From Pseudarthrobacter oxydans (GTDB lineage: Bacteria; Actinomycetota; Actinomycetes; Actinomycetales; Micrococcaceae), in contig NZ_CP139438.1 in assembly GCF_034258515.1 (NCBI RefSeq), positions 868,001-932,000 on the forward strand: a stretch of DNA of 64,000 nucleotides, written 5' to 3'. The notes under the pieces were generated by a model, which saw only the letters and a list, made by a program, of their open reading frames with translations, had not been told where the DNA came from and did not search any database. Of the stretch, positions 54,089-62,901 are shown piece by piece. The first letter of the stretch is position 1. Each line of letters starts with the position of its first letter. A program made the position numbers and the translations under genes.

Positions 54089-55263
54089 AGCGAAATCTTC
54101 TTTCCGTTGTTGAGGGCGGACTCGGTGACGGCGCCGAGCAGTTCCATGTTGCGGACGCCCTCGTCGAAGGTGGCACACCGGGGGAGGGACTCTGCTTCGC
54201 TGATGCCGGCAACCTCTTCGAGGAATGCCCGTGCCTGGTAGCCGAACGCATCGTTTTGACCGAAGCCCACTTCCGGGGCGTCCATGGCGAGGCCGCCGGC
54301 GATGTAGGGGTGGCCTGGGCCGAGGATGACCTGCCGGTAGCCGTTTTCGTTGCCGGAGTCGTCGTTGAGGAAGAGCTGGATCTCGGACGGCCGGCGCTGG
54401 TCGAACTTGGCGGCGCCGTTTTCGCAAAACACCTCGAACTGCAGGCTGTTGGCGTGGCCGGCGGCAACGCGGGAGACTTCGAAGCTTCCCGCGCCGACGG
54501 CAAACTCTGCGTTGAAGGCTGCGTAGTCGTCGTTCTCGACGGCTTCGAAGGTGTCGCTGACGGCCACGTGGTCATGGCCCATCACTGCGGCCAGCGGCAG
54601 CGGACGCTTGCCGATGACGGTGCTGAGCTGTCCGCCGGAGATGGATTGAATATCGCCGCAGAGGAACTCAGAGACGTAAGCCAGATGGGACCCGACGTCG
54701 GCAAGGGCACCTGAACCTGCGCCACCCTTGTACCGCCAGCTCATGGGGGCGAAGGGGCTGAAGCCATAGTCGGTCCAGTACCGGCCGCTGAAATGCAGGA
54801 CGTTGCCGAGAACCCCGTTCCGGATGAGGTTGCGAATGTAGGCGATGCCCGGTGTACGGCGGAAGGTGAAGCCAATGCGGGCGATGCTGGACGCATTTCG
54901 GGCGGCGTCGGCCATTGCGCGGGCATCGTCCATCGAATCACTCAGGGGCTTTTCGCACAGCACGTGCTTGCCGGCGGCCAGCAAACCCTCAACAACCTCG
55001 CGGTGGAGGGAATTGGCGATGACCACGCTGACCACGTCGATGTCATCGGCTTCAGCGATTGCCTGCCATGAGGTGTCGTTACGCTCGTACCCGAATCGGC
55101 GGGCGGCCAGGGAGCCGAATTCAGCATTGACGTCGCCGATGGAAACCAGGCGCACCGGAGGAAGCGTCGGGCTGTACAGGGCGGATGCCGTCCGGTACGC
55201 GGCAGCGTGCGCCTTGCCTGCCATGCCTGCGCCGATGACTGCTACACCGAGGCTTTCAGCCAT
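54085..55263 (-). CDS. Gfo/Idh/MocA oxidoreductase (LacI-controlled)
   Basis: A 392-residue NAD(P)-dependent dehydrogenase. Rossmann VAVIGAGMAGKAHAAAYRTA, catalytic Lys in LCEKPLSDSM, active-site region GGAGSGALADVGSHLAYVSE, and a C-terminal domain with SLQFEVFCENGAAKFDQRRP. AAAGGAG lies 7 bases before the ATG. Coupled to the downstream isomerase and preceded by a LacI-type operator. It differs from iolG in lacking the IolG C-terminal pattern, so another polyol or sugar is likely. Confidence 0.87.
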   Translation of the reverse strand: MAESLGVAVIGAGMAGKAHAAAYRTASALYSPTLPPVRLVSIGDVNAEFGSLAARRFGYERNDTSWQAIAEADDIDVVSVVIANSLHREVVEGLLAAGKHVLCEKPLSDSMDDARAMADAARNASSIARIGFTFRRTPGIAYIRNLIRNGVLGNVLHFSGRYWTDYGFSPFAPMSWRYKGGAGSGALADVGSHLAYVSEFLCGDIQSISGGQLSTVIGKRPLPLAAVMGHDHVAVSDTFEAVENDDYAAFNAEFAVGAGSFEVSRVAAGHANSLQFEVFCENGAAKFDQRRPSEIQLFLNDDSGNENGYRQVILGPGHPYIAGGLAMDAPEVGFGQNDAFGYQARAFLEEVAGISEAESLPRCATFDEGVRNMELLGAVTESALNNGKKISL

Positions 55264-55310
55264 TGATTTCTCCTTTGAAATTCAGCCGCAGCGGAATCGC
55301 CAGCGGCATT

Positions 55311-55324
55311 TTGTAGCGCTACAA
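55311..55324. promoter_or_regulatory. LacI-type operator
   Basis: TTGTAGCGCTACAA is a perfect 14-bp palindrome with the central CG typical of LacI-family sites, flanked by ATTT/TTTT. It lies in the gap between the divergent oxidoreductase and LacI genes, about 11 to 24 bases into the predicted oxidoreductase transcript. Confidence 0.75.
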
Positions 55325-55341
55325 TTTTTACGCTGACCTTG

Positions 55342-55370
55342 AGCGTATCCATGTCCATATGTCCTGTCAA
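55342..55370 (-). promoter_or_regulatory. Promoter of the oxidoreductase operon
   Basis: On the minus strand, -35 TTGACA (55370-55365) and -10 TACGCT (55347-55342) are 17 bp apart. TTGACAGGACAT is identical to the promoter start of the iol operon (42769-42780). The LacI-type operator lies just downstream, so repression by blocking elongation or initiation is expected. Confidence 0.65.
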
Positions 55371-55414
55371 TTGTTCGCCGGGATATTCTCAACCGAGAGA
55401 AGAAAGGCATTTCC

Positions 55415-56455
55415 ATGACGCATGATCGCCTGACAAACCGGCGCCCCACCATCTATGACGTGGCCAAGCATGCGGGAGTCTCGCCATCGCTGGTTTCGCT
55501 GGTGCTGCAGAATCCGGTGCGCGTTAGCGAGAAGCGCCGCAATGCAGTGCAGGCGGCGATCTCGGAACTTGGCTACCGTCCCAGCCGGGCAGCCACGACG
55601 CTAGCCAGCAGCCGGACAAAGAGCATAGGACTTGTCATAGATGACTACCGGAACCTTTGGTTTGTCGATCTGCTGCGGGGTATGGAATCCGTGCTGACGG
55701 AGGGTGGCTACCAGGTGATGCTGGCCGATTCCCGCCCTGGCGCAAACCGTATCAGCGAGGCTGTGGACGGACTGCTGGCCATGCACGTTGATGGCCTGGT
55801 CATTGCTGCCGAGCCCACTTTGTCCATGCTGACCGGTGCGGGGGTGCCCACTATCGTGGCAGGCTGGCGAAACGGCGTGCCTGAGGGCATGGACCTGGTA
55901 ACGAATGATGACGACGCCGGGGGCGCCATGGCCGCCGCCCACCTGTTGGACCTCGGACACACCAGGATCGGGCACCTGTCCGGGTCCGGTGGTGCCGCTG
56001 CCCACCGAAGGGCCGGCTTTACTGGGCATCTCCGGGAGGCTGGTGTCGAGGTTTGCGTCGTCGGGGAGGCGGGGGGCACGTCTGAAGAGGACGGTTACGA
56101 ATCGGCACGCTGGCTGCTGGAGCACCATCCGGACACGACTGCCATTTTTGCAGCAAACGACACCATGGCAGTGGGCGCCCTCGGGGCCATCAGGGTCCGC
56201 GGACTGTCGGTCCCGCATGAGATTTCCGTCATCGGATACGACAACTCACAACTGGCCAAGTCGCGGTACCTGGACATCACCTCCGTGGATAATCGCAGTG
56301 ATCTTGTGGGTATTGAGGTCGCGCGCCGTCTGCTGGCCAGGCTTGAGGATCCTGCCGCCGTACCTCAGCGGACCCTGATCGATCCTGCCCTGATGGTCCG
56401 CTCGACTACAGCCACTGCGCCGTCCTCAAGCGCCCAACCATCTTCTTTGAAGTAA
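55415..56455 (+). CDS. LacI-family transcriptional regulator
   Basis: A 346-residue repressor: N-terminal HTH TIYDVAKHAGVSPSLVSLVL with hinge YRPSRAATTLASSRT, and a periplasmic-binding-like effector domain (IGLVIDDYRNLWFVDLL, IFAANDTMAVGALGAIRVRG, ISVIGYDNSQLA). Divergent from the oxidoreductase operon across a perfect operator, and upstream of the ABC transporter. It probably senses a sugar or polyol substrate of that operon and may autoregulate. Confidence 0.9.
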   Translation: MTHDRLTNRRPTIYDVAKHAGVSPSLVSLVLQNPVRVSEKRRNAVQAAISELGYRPSRAATTLASSRTKSIGLVIDDYRNLWFVDLLRGMESVLTEGGYQVMLADSRPGANRISEAVDGLLAMHVDGLVIAAEPTLSMLTGAGVPTIVAGWRNGVPEGMDLVTNDDDAGGAMAAAHLLDLGHTRIGHLSGSGGAAAHRRAGFTGHLREAGVEVCVVGEAGGTSEEDGYESARWLLEHHPDTTAIFAANDTMAVGALGAIRVRGLSVPHEISVIGYDNSQLAKSRYLDITSVDNRSDLVGIEVARRLLARLEDPAAVPQRTLIDPALMVRSTTATAPSSSAQPSSLK

Positions 56456-56465
56456 AAACATACTA

Positions 56466-56511
56466 ATGTCAGGACAAAGTCTTGACATGGGTGATCCCGA
56501 TCACCCATGAT
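56466..56511 (+). promoter_or_regulatory. Promoter, shared box and palindromic operator of the sugar ABC operon
   Basis: The box at 56466-56487 (ATGTCAG, G, ACAAA, GTC, TTGACA) ends with a consensus -35 (56482-56487) and matches the iol operon box at 18 of 22 bases. CATGGGTGATC (56486-56496) and GATCACCCATG (56499-56509), separated by CC, form a perfect inverted repeat between the -35 and a likely -10 (CATGAT, 56506-56511), a classic repressor position. Confidence 0.7.
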
Positions 56512-56577
56512 CTCTGTAGAGGGCCTCGAGTTCCTGCAGAGAGGCAGGGCCGCAACCCTTATCAAAGGAGATATATC

Positions 56578-57573
56578 GTGAAGAAGTTTTCCTGGCGGAA
56601 GGCGACCCTCGTGGCGGCCGTCGTTCCGATGCTGGCACTGAGCGCTTGCTCCAGCGGCGGAGGCAAGTCGGCAGACACTGCAAACTCCGGCTCATCGGGG
56701 CAGGTGGCAACCACCGCCCGCATCAAGGTGGCCCTGATCACCCATGCAGCAGCAGGCGACACCTTCTGGGACATCGTCCGCAAGGGGGCGGAGGAAGCAT
56801 CGGCTAAAGACAACGTTGAGCTCCTCTACACCAGCGATCCTGAAGCCGGTCGCCAGGCGCAGCTCGTCCAGCAGGCAATCGACCAGAAGGTCGATGGCAT
56901 CGCCGTCACCCTCGCCACCCCGGATGCCCTGAAGGACGTCCTGAAGAAGGCCACTGATGCCGGCATCCCGGTGGTGAGCCTCAATGCAGGCGAGAGCATC
57001 TCGTCACAGCTCGGCGCATTTACCCACTTCGGGTCCAACGAGAAACTCGCCGGCGAGGCCGTGGGGACCCGGTTGGCCGCCGAGGGCTTCAAGCACCCCG
57101 TATGCGTAATTCAGCAGCAGGGCCACGTTGGTCTGGAAGCACGCTGCGCAGGCGTCAAGGCCAAAGTTCCGGGAGCGGAGATACTGTACGTCGACGGCAA
57201 AGACATGACCGCAGTCCAGTCCACCGCCACCGCGAAGCTCCAGGCCGCCAAGGATGCCGACGTCATCATTGGCCTGGGCGCACCGATCACCCTGACGCTG
57301 CTCAAGTCCGTCGCGGATGCCGGCAGCTCTTCGAAGGTTGCCAGCTTCGACCTGAACGCAGATCTCGCGCAGAAGATCGTGGATGGTGCCGTGATCTTCA
57401 CCGTGGACCAGCAGCCGTGGCTCCAGGGCTACATGTCGATTGATTCCCTGTGGCAGGCAAAGCGCGGCGGCTTCAAGCTCGGCGGTGGACAGCCTGTCCT
57501 GACCGGCCCGACCATTGTCGATAAGTCGAACGCTTCAGACGTCCTCAAATTCGCCCAGCAGGGCGTCCGCTAG
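56578..57573 (+). CDS. Sugar/polyol ABC transporter substrate-binding lipoprotein
   Basis: A 331-residue lipoprotein: signal with lipobox LALSAC followed by a Ser/Gly-rich spacer, then a ribose/inositol-type binding fold (VALITHAAAGDTFWDIVRKG, GIAVTLATPDALKDVLKKA, HFGSNEKLAGEAVGTRLA, VIFTVDQQPWLQGYMSIDSL). GTG start with AAAGGAG upstream. First gene of a binding protein/permease/ATPase operon. The shared promoter box with the iol operon points to inositol or an inositol isomer as substrate. Confidence 0.9.
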   Translation: MKKFSWRKATLVAAVVPMLALSACSSGGGKSADTANSGSSGQVATTARIKVALITHAAAGDTFWDIVRKGAEEASAKDNVELLYTSDPEAGRQAQLVQQAIDQKVDGIAVTLATPDALKDVLKKATDAGIPVVSLNAGESISSQLGAFTHFGSNEKLAGEAVGTRLAAEGFKHPVCVIQQQGHVGLEARCAGVKAKVPGAEILYVDGKDMTAVQSTATAKLQAAKDADVIIGLGAPITLTLLKSVADAGSSSKVASFDLNADLAQKIVDGAVIFTVDQQPWLQGYMSIDSLWQAKRGGFKLGGGQPVLTGPTIVDKSNASDVLKFAQQGVR

Positions 57574-57582
57574 ATCCAGGAC

Positions 57583-57618
57583 TCAGGCCGTGCGGAGGGT
57601 ATCCGCCGCACGGCCTGA
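57583..57618 (+). terminator. Intercistronic hairpin between binding protein and permease
   Basis: Perfect 13-bp arms TCAGGCCGTGCGG (57583-57595) and CCGCACGGCCTGA (57606-57618) with a 10-base loop. There is no T-run, so it probably stabilises the upstream mRNA or stops only part of transcription, giving more binding protein than permease. Confidence 0.65.
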
Positions 57619-57637
57619 CCAACAAGGAGTTCTTCCA

Positions 57638-58705
57638 ATGGCAAATACAGCAACCCTGCCTCCGGCACCAGCCGCAGCAGCCGGGCCGCGCGGCGATGAG
57701 CGAGTCGGACAACGGAACCCGTTCCAGAAGCTCCTGGGCCGCCCTGAAGTTGGCGCTCTCGTAGGAGCAGTGGTCCTGTTCGTTTTCTTCGCGCTGGTTT
57801 CTTCGACCTTCACCCAGCCCAACGCCCTGGCAACCATTCTTTACGGCAGCTCCACCATCGGGATCATGGCCGTCGGTGTGTCGCTGCTGATGATAGGCGG
57901 CGAATTTGACCTTTCCACCGGCGTGGCCGTGATCTCATCAGCGCTGACCGCATCCCTTTTCAGCTGGAATTTCTCCATGAACGCGTGGGTAGGCGTTGCC
58001 TTGGCGCTCGCAGTCTCGCTGGCCATCGGGTTCATCAACGGCTGGATCCTGATCAAGACCAAGCTTCCCAGCTTCATCGTCACCCTCGCGACGTTCCTGA
58101 TGCTTACCGGCCTGAACCTGGCATTGACCAGGCTTATTGGCGGCAGCGTGTCCTCGCCGTCCATTTCCAAGCTGGACGGCTTCGAATCGGCCCGTGCCGT
58201 GTTCGCCTCGTCGATCAGCATCGGTGGCGTTGAAGTCAAAATCACCGTGTTCTTCTGGATCATCCTGGTTGCCATCGCATCCTGGGTACTGCTGCGCACC
58301 AAGGTGGGCAACTGGATCTTCGCAGTGGGCGGCAACGCCGACTCCGCACGCGCCGTGGGCGTGCCCGTGACGAAGACCAAGATCGGGCTGTTCATGGCGG
58401 TCGGGTTCTGCGGTTGGATCCTCGGCATGCACAACCTGTTCGCCTTCGACGCCGTGCAGTCGGGCGAGGGCGTGGGCAACGAATTCCTCTACATCATCGC
58501 CGCCGTGATCGGCGGCTGCCTCCTCACCGGTGGCTACGGTTCAGCCGTGGGAGGTGCGATCGGTGCCTTCATCTTTGGCATGGCCAACAAAGGCATTGTC
58601 TACGCGCAGTGGAACCCGGACTGGTTCAAGTTCTTCCTCGGCCTGATGCTTCTGCTGGCTACCATCGTCAACCTCATCGTCAAGCGCCGCGCGGAACTGA
58701 AGTAA
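57638..58705 (+). CDS. Sugar/polyol ABC transporter permease
   Basis: A 355-residue BPD_transp_2 (RbsC-like) permease with about eight to ten helices. Conserved motifs: GIMAVGVSLLMIGGEFDLSTG, split here as GIMAVGVSLLMIG and GEFDLSTGVAVI, and the EAA-like GNADSARAVGVPVTKTKIG. AAGGAG lies before the ATG at 57638. Partner of the binding protein and ATPase on either side. Confidence 0.92.
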   Translation: MANTATLPPAPAAAAGPRGDERVGQRNPFQKLLGRPEVGALVGAVVLFVFFALVSSTFTQPNALATILYGSSTIGIMAVGVSLLMIGGEFDLSTGVAVISSALTASLFSWNFSMNAWVGVALALAVSLAIGFINGWILIKTKLPSFIVTLATFLMLTGLNLALTRLIGGSVSSPSISKLDGFESARAVFASSISIGGVEVKITVFFWIILVAIASWVLLRTKVGNWIFAVGGNADSARAVGVPVTKTKIGLFMAVGFCGWILGMHNLFAFDAVQSGEGVGNEFLYIIAAVIGGCLLTGGYGSAVGGAIGAFIFGMANKGIVYAQWNPDWFKFFLGLMLLLATIVNLIVKRRAELK

Positions 58706-58717
58706 GGGGCGAAGGAA

Positions 58718-59653
58718 ATGAACGCCAAAGCAATCGACCAGCAGACCCTGCTCAAGAACGAAAAGGATCCGCTGACGCACACCCCTGTTCATTTGCTCTC
58801 CCTGGAAGGTGTAGGGAAGCACTACGGCAACATCATTGCCCTTCGTGACGTCACCATGGCCGTGGACAACGGCCGCGTCACGTGCGTTCTGGGAGACAAC
58901 GGCGCCGGTAAGTCCACGCTGATCAAGATCATCGCGGGCCTGCACCAGCACGACGAAGGCTCACTGTACGTCATGGGTGACGAACGGAAATTCAGTTCCC
59001 CTCGCGATGCCCTCGATGTCGGCATCGCGACGGTCTACCAGGACCTCGCGGTGGTTTCCCTGATGCCCATCTGGCGGAACTTCTTCCTCGGCTCGGAGCT
59101 CACCACCGGGTTCGGCCCGTTCAAGAGCCTCGATGTCCAGAAGATGAAGGACATCACCAAGAAAGAGCTCGCCGACATGGGCATCGACCTGCGCGATGTG
59201 GAGCAGCCCATCGGCCAGCTTTCGGGCGGCGAGCGCCAGTGTGTGGCCATTGCCCGGGCAGTGTACTTCGGAGCCAAGGTCCTGATCCTGGACGAGCCGA
59301 CGGCGGCCCTGGGCGTCAAGCAGTCGGGCGTAGTTTTGCGCTACATCCTCCAGGCGAGGGACCGGGGCCTCGGGGTCATCTTCATCACCCACAACCCGCA
59401 CCACGCCTTCCCCGTGGGCGACCGGTTCCTCCTGCTCAAGCGGGGCAAATCCATCGGCTACTACGACAAAAAGGACATCACGCTGGACGAGCTCACGGCC
59501 CAAATGGCTGGCGGCGCGGAACTTGCCGAACTTGCCCACGAGCTCGAACAGCTCGGCGGCCACGGCGACATCGTCAAGGAAGTCCAGGCCGAGGTTGCCG
59601 ACGTCACTGAAATCGCGGAATCTGCCAAGGAAAGCAGCCCGCGGCACGTGTAG
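58718..59653 (+). CDS. Sugar/polyol ABC transporter ATPase
   Basis: A 311-residue single-domain ATPase, unlike the duplicated RbsA type. Walker [14 protein letters not shown], signature [12 protein letters not shown], Walker [13 protein letters not shown] and H-loop [11 protein letters not shown] are present. The C terminus (about 265-311) is acidic and helical. Powers uptake with the permease 12 bp upstream. A weak hairpin follows. Confidence 0.92.
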   Translation: MNAKAIDQQTLLKNEKDPLTHTPVHLLSLEGVGKHYGNIIALRDVTMAVDNGRVTCVLGDNGAGKSTLIKIIAGLHQHDEGSLYVMGDERKFSSPRDALDVGIATVYQDLAVVSLMPIWRNFFLGSELTTGFGPFKSLDVQKMKDITKKELADMGIDLRDVEQPIGQLSGGERQCVAIARAVYFGAKVLILDEPTAALGVKQSGVVLRYILQARDRGLGVIFITHNPHHAFPVGDRFLLLKRGKSIGYYDKKDITLDELTAQMAGGAELAELAHELEQLGGHGDIVKEVQAEVADVTEIAESAKESSPRHV

Positions 59654-59662
59654 CACCCCGCC

Positions 59663-59695
59663 GGGGGCCCGACGGCAAATGCCCGATGGGCCCCC
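59663..59695 (+). terminator. Possible terminator after the ABC ATPase
   Basis: GGGGGCCC (59663-59670) and GGGCCCCC (59688-59695) form an 8-bp GC stem with a 17-base loop. No strong T-run follows, so read-through into the next gene group is possible. Confidence 0.45.
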
Positions 59696-59741
59696 TCGCT
59701 CTGCCATTCGTGTGCGCACTGAACATTAGACAGGAAACAGC

Positions 59742-60737
59742 ATGCCGATCCGGGTGGGCGTCATTGGCGCCGGCATTATGGGCGCAGACCATATCAGGAA
59801 CCTTTCCGCCACCGTCAACGGTGCGGAAGTCACCTTCGTGGCAGACCTCGACGCCGGACGCGCAGCTGCTGGTGCGCCGCCGTCGGCCCGGACCACGACG
59901 GACCCCTCGGAGCTGATCAACTCCAGCGAGGTGGACGCCGTCGTTGTCGCTTCGCACGACTCCACCCACGCCGGACTGGTGCTGGAATGCTTCGAAGCGA
60001 TGACGCCCGTGCTTTGTGAAAAGCCGCTGGCCCCGACGCTCCTGGAGAGCCTTGACGTGGTGGAAGCTGAGGCGGACATCGTCGCGGCGACCGGTGCCAG
60101 GCTGCTGTCCATGGGCTTTATGAGGCGCTTCGATCCCGGCTACGCCGCCCTCCGCGAATCCACGCGGCTTCGGAGCCACGGCGAACCCCTGATTGTCCAC
60201 TGCACCAGCCGCACGGTAGCCTCGGGCCCCGGCACCAGCTCGGAAACGGCCATCACCAATTCGGCCATCCACGAGTTCGATATCATCCCCTGGCTGCTGG
60301 ACTCGCCCATCACCGAAGTTGCATGGCAGGCGGGGCGCAGCTCGCGGCACAGTCCTGGAGAACTGCAGGACCCTGCCGTGATGCTCCTCCGGACGGCCGA
60401 CGGAACCCTGGCGACCCTGGAACTGTTCCTGAACTCGCAGTACGGCTATACCACCGGGTGCGAAGTTGTTTCCGAGGGTGGCACCGCTGCCCTGCCCGAA
60501 CCCGCAGCCCTGGTGGTCCAGCGCGAGGGCCACCGCACGGCCGATATCCCTGCTGACTGGCGCCCGCGTTTCGCCGACGCCTACCGGCTGCAGCTCCAGG
60601 CCTGGATTTCCGCCCTCGAAAGGGGCGAGCCCGCACCGCTCGCCACCGGAGAAGACGGCCTGCGGGCATCGCAGGTTGCCCAGGCCATGATCCGGTCGCT
60701 GCACAGTGACGGAGCCTTCACGAAAGTAATCTACTGA
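59742..60737 (+). CDS. Gfo/Idh/MocA oxidoreductase, IolG-like
   Basis: A 331-residue dehydrogenase that resembles the iolG product: Rossmann VGVIGAGIMGADHIRNLSAT, CEKPLAPTLL, MGFMRRFDPGYAALRESTRL and active-site His in NSAIHEFDIIPWL. The similarity suggests an inositol-type or scyllo-inositol-like substrate. AGGAAACAGC precedes the ATG. First of a run of overlapping genes of the same superfamily; the next gene starts within the stop (TGATG). Confidence 0.86.
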   Translation: MPIRVGVIGAGIMGADHIRNLSATVNGAEVTFVADLDAGRAAAGAPPSARTTTDPSELINSSEVDAVVVASHDSTHAGLVLECFEAMTPVLCEKPLAPTLLESLDVVEAEADIVAATGARLLSMGFMRRFDPGYAALRESTRLRSHGEPLIVHCTSRTVASGPGTSSETAITNSAIHEFDIIPWLLDSPITEVAWQAGRSSRHSPGELQDPAVMLLRTADGTLATLELFLNSQYGYTTGCEVVSEGGTAALPEPAALVVQREGHRTADIPADWRPRFADAYRLQLQAWISALERGEPAPLATGEDGLRASQVAQAMIRSLHSDGAFTKVIY

Positions 60738-61765
60738 TGGCCGTTCCCGTCATGCCGGCATCACGCGTCCCGGATTCGAAGGGCGCACCCTCCCTGCGGT
60801 GGGGAATCATGGGGCCCGGGTGGATTGCAGAGCGGTTCACGGAGTCAGTGCAGGCGCATTCCCGCCAGGTGATTGCCGCCGTCGGCTCCCGCTCCGTGGC
60901 CCGCTCCAAAGAGTTTGCCGGGAAGTTTGGCGTGCCGGCCGCGTACGGAAGTTACGAGGAGCTCGCAGCGGCTCCCGATATCGACATTGTTTATGTCGCC
61001 ACACCGCACAATTTCCACCACAGCGCAGCCCTGCTCGCGCTCGAAGCAGGCAAACACGTCCTGATCGAAAAACCCATAGGGCTCAATGCGGACCAGGTAC
61101 GGGACATCGCCGCGCGGGCCGGGTCCGCCGGCGTCTTCGCCGCCGAGGCGCTGTGGAGTTTCTTCCTGCCAAAATTCGACGTCATCCGGCAGATCCTCGA
61201 AGCCGGGACGCTGGGGACCGTGACCACTGTGCTGGCGGAATACGGCGAGTACTTCGACCGCAGCCACCGCATCTTTGATCCAGCGCTGGCCGGGGGTCCG
61301 CTGCTGGACCTCGGGACCTATCCCTTGGCGCTTATAACCGAAATCCTGGGCTCCCCGGAGCAGATGCATGTCATTGGCCAGCAGCACGAGTCCGGGGTTA
61401 ACGCGCAGGTTTCGGCGATCATGCACTTCCCGGGCGGCAGCCAGGCAGTCATGAACACGCAGCTGCATAATTTCACCCCCACGGCTGCCACCATTGTCGG
61501 CTCCCAGGCAACACTGACCATGGACGGACCATTCAATATGCCCGGCGGTTTCGAGCTGCGTTTCCCCGACGGGACACGGCGGCGCTACAGCGAGCCGGCG
61601 GGCGGGCACTTCGAGGGCCTGCATTTCGAAGCCGCAGCAGTGGCCCGTTGCATCGCGGCCGGACAGGCAGAAAGCCCCCAGCGTCCACTCGCAGCCTCCA
61701 TCCGGACCATGGAAGCCGCCGACCAAATCCGGCGCCGGCTCGGCATTAGCTTTCCGGGCGAATGA
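60737..61765 (+). CDS. Gfo/Idh/MocA oxidoreductase, dihydrodiol/xylose-dehydrogenase-like
   Basis: A 342-residue protein: WGIMGPGWIAERFTESVQAH, VATPHNFHHSAALLALEAGK, LIEKPIGLNADQVRD and FAAEALWSFFLPKFDVIRQI, a pattern seen in NADP-dependent dihydrodiol or xylose dehydrogenases. DLGTYPLALITEILG is the typical active-site strand. Overlaps the genes on both sides. A different substrate from the iolG-like neighbour is likely. Confidence 0.85.
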   Translation: MAVPVMPASRVPDSKGAPSLRWGIMGPGWIAERFTESVQAHSRQVIAAVGSRSVARSKEFAGKFGVPAAYGSYEELAAAPDIDIVYVATPHNFHHSAALLALEAGKHVLIEKPIGLNADQVRDIAARAGSAGVFAAEALWSFFLPKFDVIRQILEAGTLGTVTTVLAEYGEYFDRSHRIFDPALAGGPLLDLGTYPLALITEILGSPEQMHVIGQQHESGVNAQVSAIMHFPGGSQAVMNTQLHNFTPTAATIVGSQATLTMDGPFNMPGGFELRFPDGTRRRYSEPAGGHFEGLHFEAAAVARCIAAGQAESPQRPLAASIRTMEAADQIRRRLGISFPGE

Positions 61766-61809
61766 CCCCCCGCTTAACCGTCTCTTCACACACCCGAAAG
61801 GATGAGCCC

Positions 61810-62901
61810 TTGGCTTACATCACCCAGAACCCCACGGCAGTCCCGGTACCGGTACGGATAGGGCTCATCGGCTCCGGCTGGATGGGCGCATTCCATGCCG
61901 ACAGCGTTGCCCGCCGCGTCCCCGGCGCGGTCCTGACGGCCATTGCCGACCCCAACATCGAGTCCGCCCGGAGCCTTGCCCTGGAACTGGGCACCACCAA
62001 GGTCACGGCCAGCGCCGACGACATCTTCGCGGATCCGGAGGTTGACGCCGTAATCATCGCCAGCCCGGCACGGTTCCACTCGGCACTTATCACCCAGGCG
62101 GCCGCCGCCGGGAAACACGTTTTCTGCGAAAAGCCGGGCGGCCAGGGGCTGGCGGAACTCGACGCCGCCTTGGCAGCCGTGGACGCTGCCGGCGTGCACT
62201 TCCAGATCGGATTCAACCGCCGTTACGCCGAAGATTTCCAGGCAGCAAAGAAGGACCTCGCCGCGGGCATCGCCGGGACCCCGCAACTCCTGCGCTCGCT
62301 GACCCGTGATCCGGGGAACGGAAGCATCCCCCATGCCGCCAGGGTCCCGGCCTGGACCATCTTCCTCGAAACCCTCATCCACGACTTCGACACCCTCAAC
62401 TGGTTCAACGAAGGGGCCGAACCCGTGGAGGTTTACGCGGTGGCCGATGCGCTCGTGGAGCCCTCGCTCCGTGACCAGGGGTTCCTGGATACAGCGGTGG
62501 TGACGATCAGGTACAGCAACGGTGCGTTGGCGGTGGCCGAGGCGAACTTCAGTGCGCTGTACGGGTACGACATCCGCGGCGAAGTCTTCGGCTCCAAGGG
62601 CATGGTCCAGGCCGGCCGGGCCACGGAGACGGCCGCCCGCCGCTACACCGCAGAGGGGCTGTCCGCGGACACCCCGCGGCTCAACGTCGAACTCTTCCGC
62701 CAGGCCTACACGGACGAACTGGCGGACTTCGCCGGGGCGGTCCGTGCCCGGCGCGACGGCGGCGTGCCATCGCCGTCGTCCGGTTTCACCCTGACGCCGG
62801 GCGCTGCCGACGCCCGCCGCGCCCTGGCAATGGCGCTGGCCTGCATCGAGTCCGTCAAGAGCGGCGCCCCTGTTGCCGTCGCCGGGAAGACAGCCGTCTG
62901 A
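61810..62901 (+). CDS. Gfo/Idh/MocA oxidoreductase
   Basis: A 363-residue dehydrogenase: VRIGLIGSGWMGAFHADSVA, IIASPARFHSALITQAAAAG, CEKPGGQGLAELD with Gly-Gly after the catalytic Lys-Pro, IGFNRRYAEDFQAAKKDLA and TLIHDFDTLNWFNEGAEP. The TTG at 61810 has AAAGGA 7 bases upstream; the alternative ATG at 61762 overlaps the preceding stop and adds 16 residues. Its own stop overlaps the next gene (TGATG). Confidence 0.84.
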   Translation: MAYITQNPTAVPVPVRIGLIGSGWMGAFHADSVARRVPGAVLTAIADPNIESARSLALELGTTKVTASADDIFADPEVDAVIIASPARFHSALITQAAAAGKHVFCEKPGGQGLAELDAALAAVDAAGVHFQIGFNRRYAEDFQAAKKDLAAGIAGTPQLLRSLTRDPGNGSIPHAARVPAWTIFLETLIHDFDTLNWFNEGAEPVEVYAVADALVEPSLRDQGFLDTAVVTIRYSNGALAVAEANFSALYGYDIRGEVFGSKGMVQAGRATETAARRYTAEGLSADTPRLNVELFRQAYTDELADFAGAVRARRDGGVPSPSSGFTLTPGAADARRALAMALACIESVKSGAPVAVAGKTAV

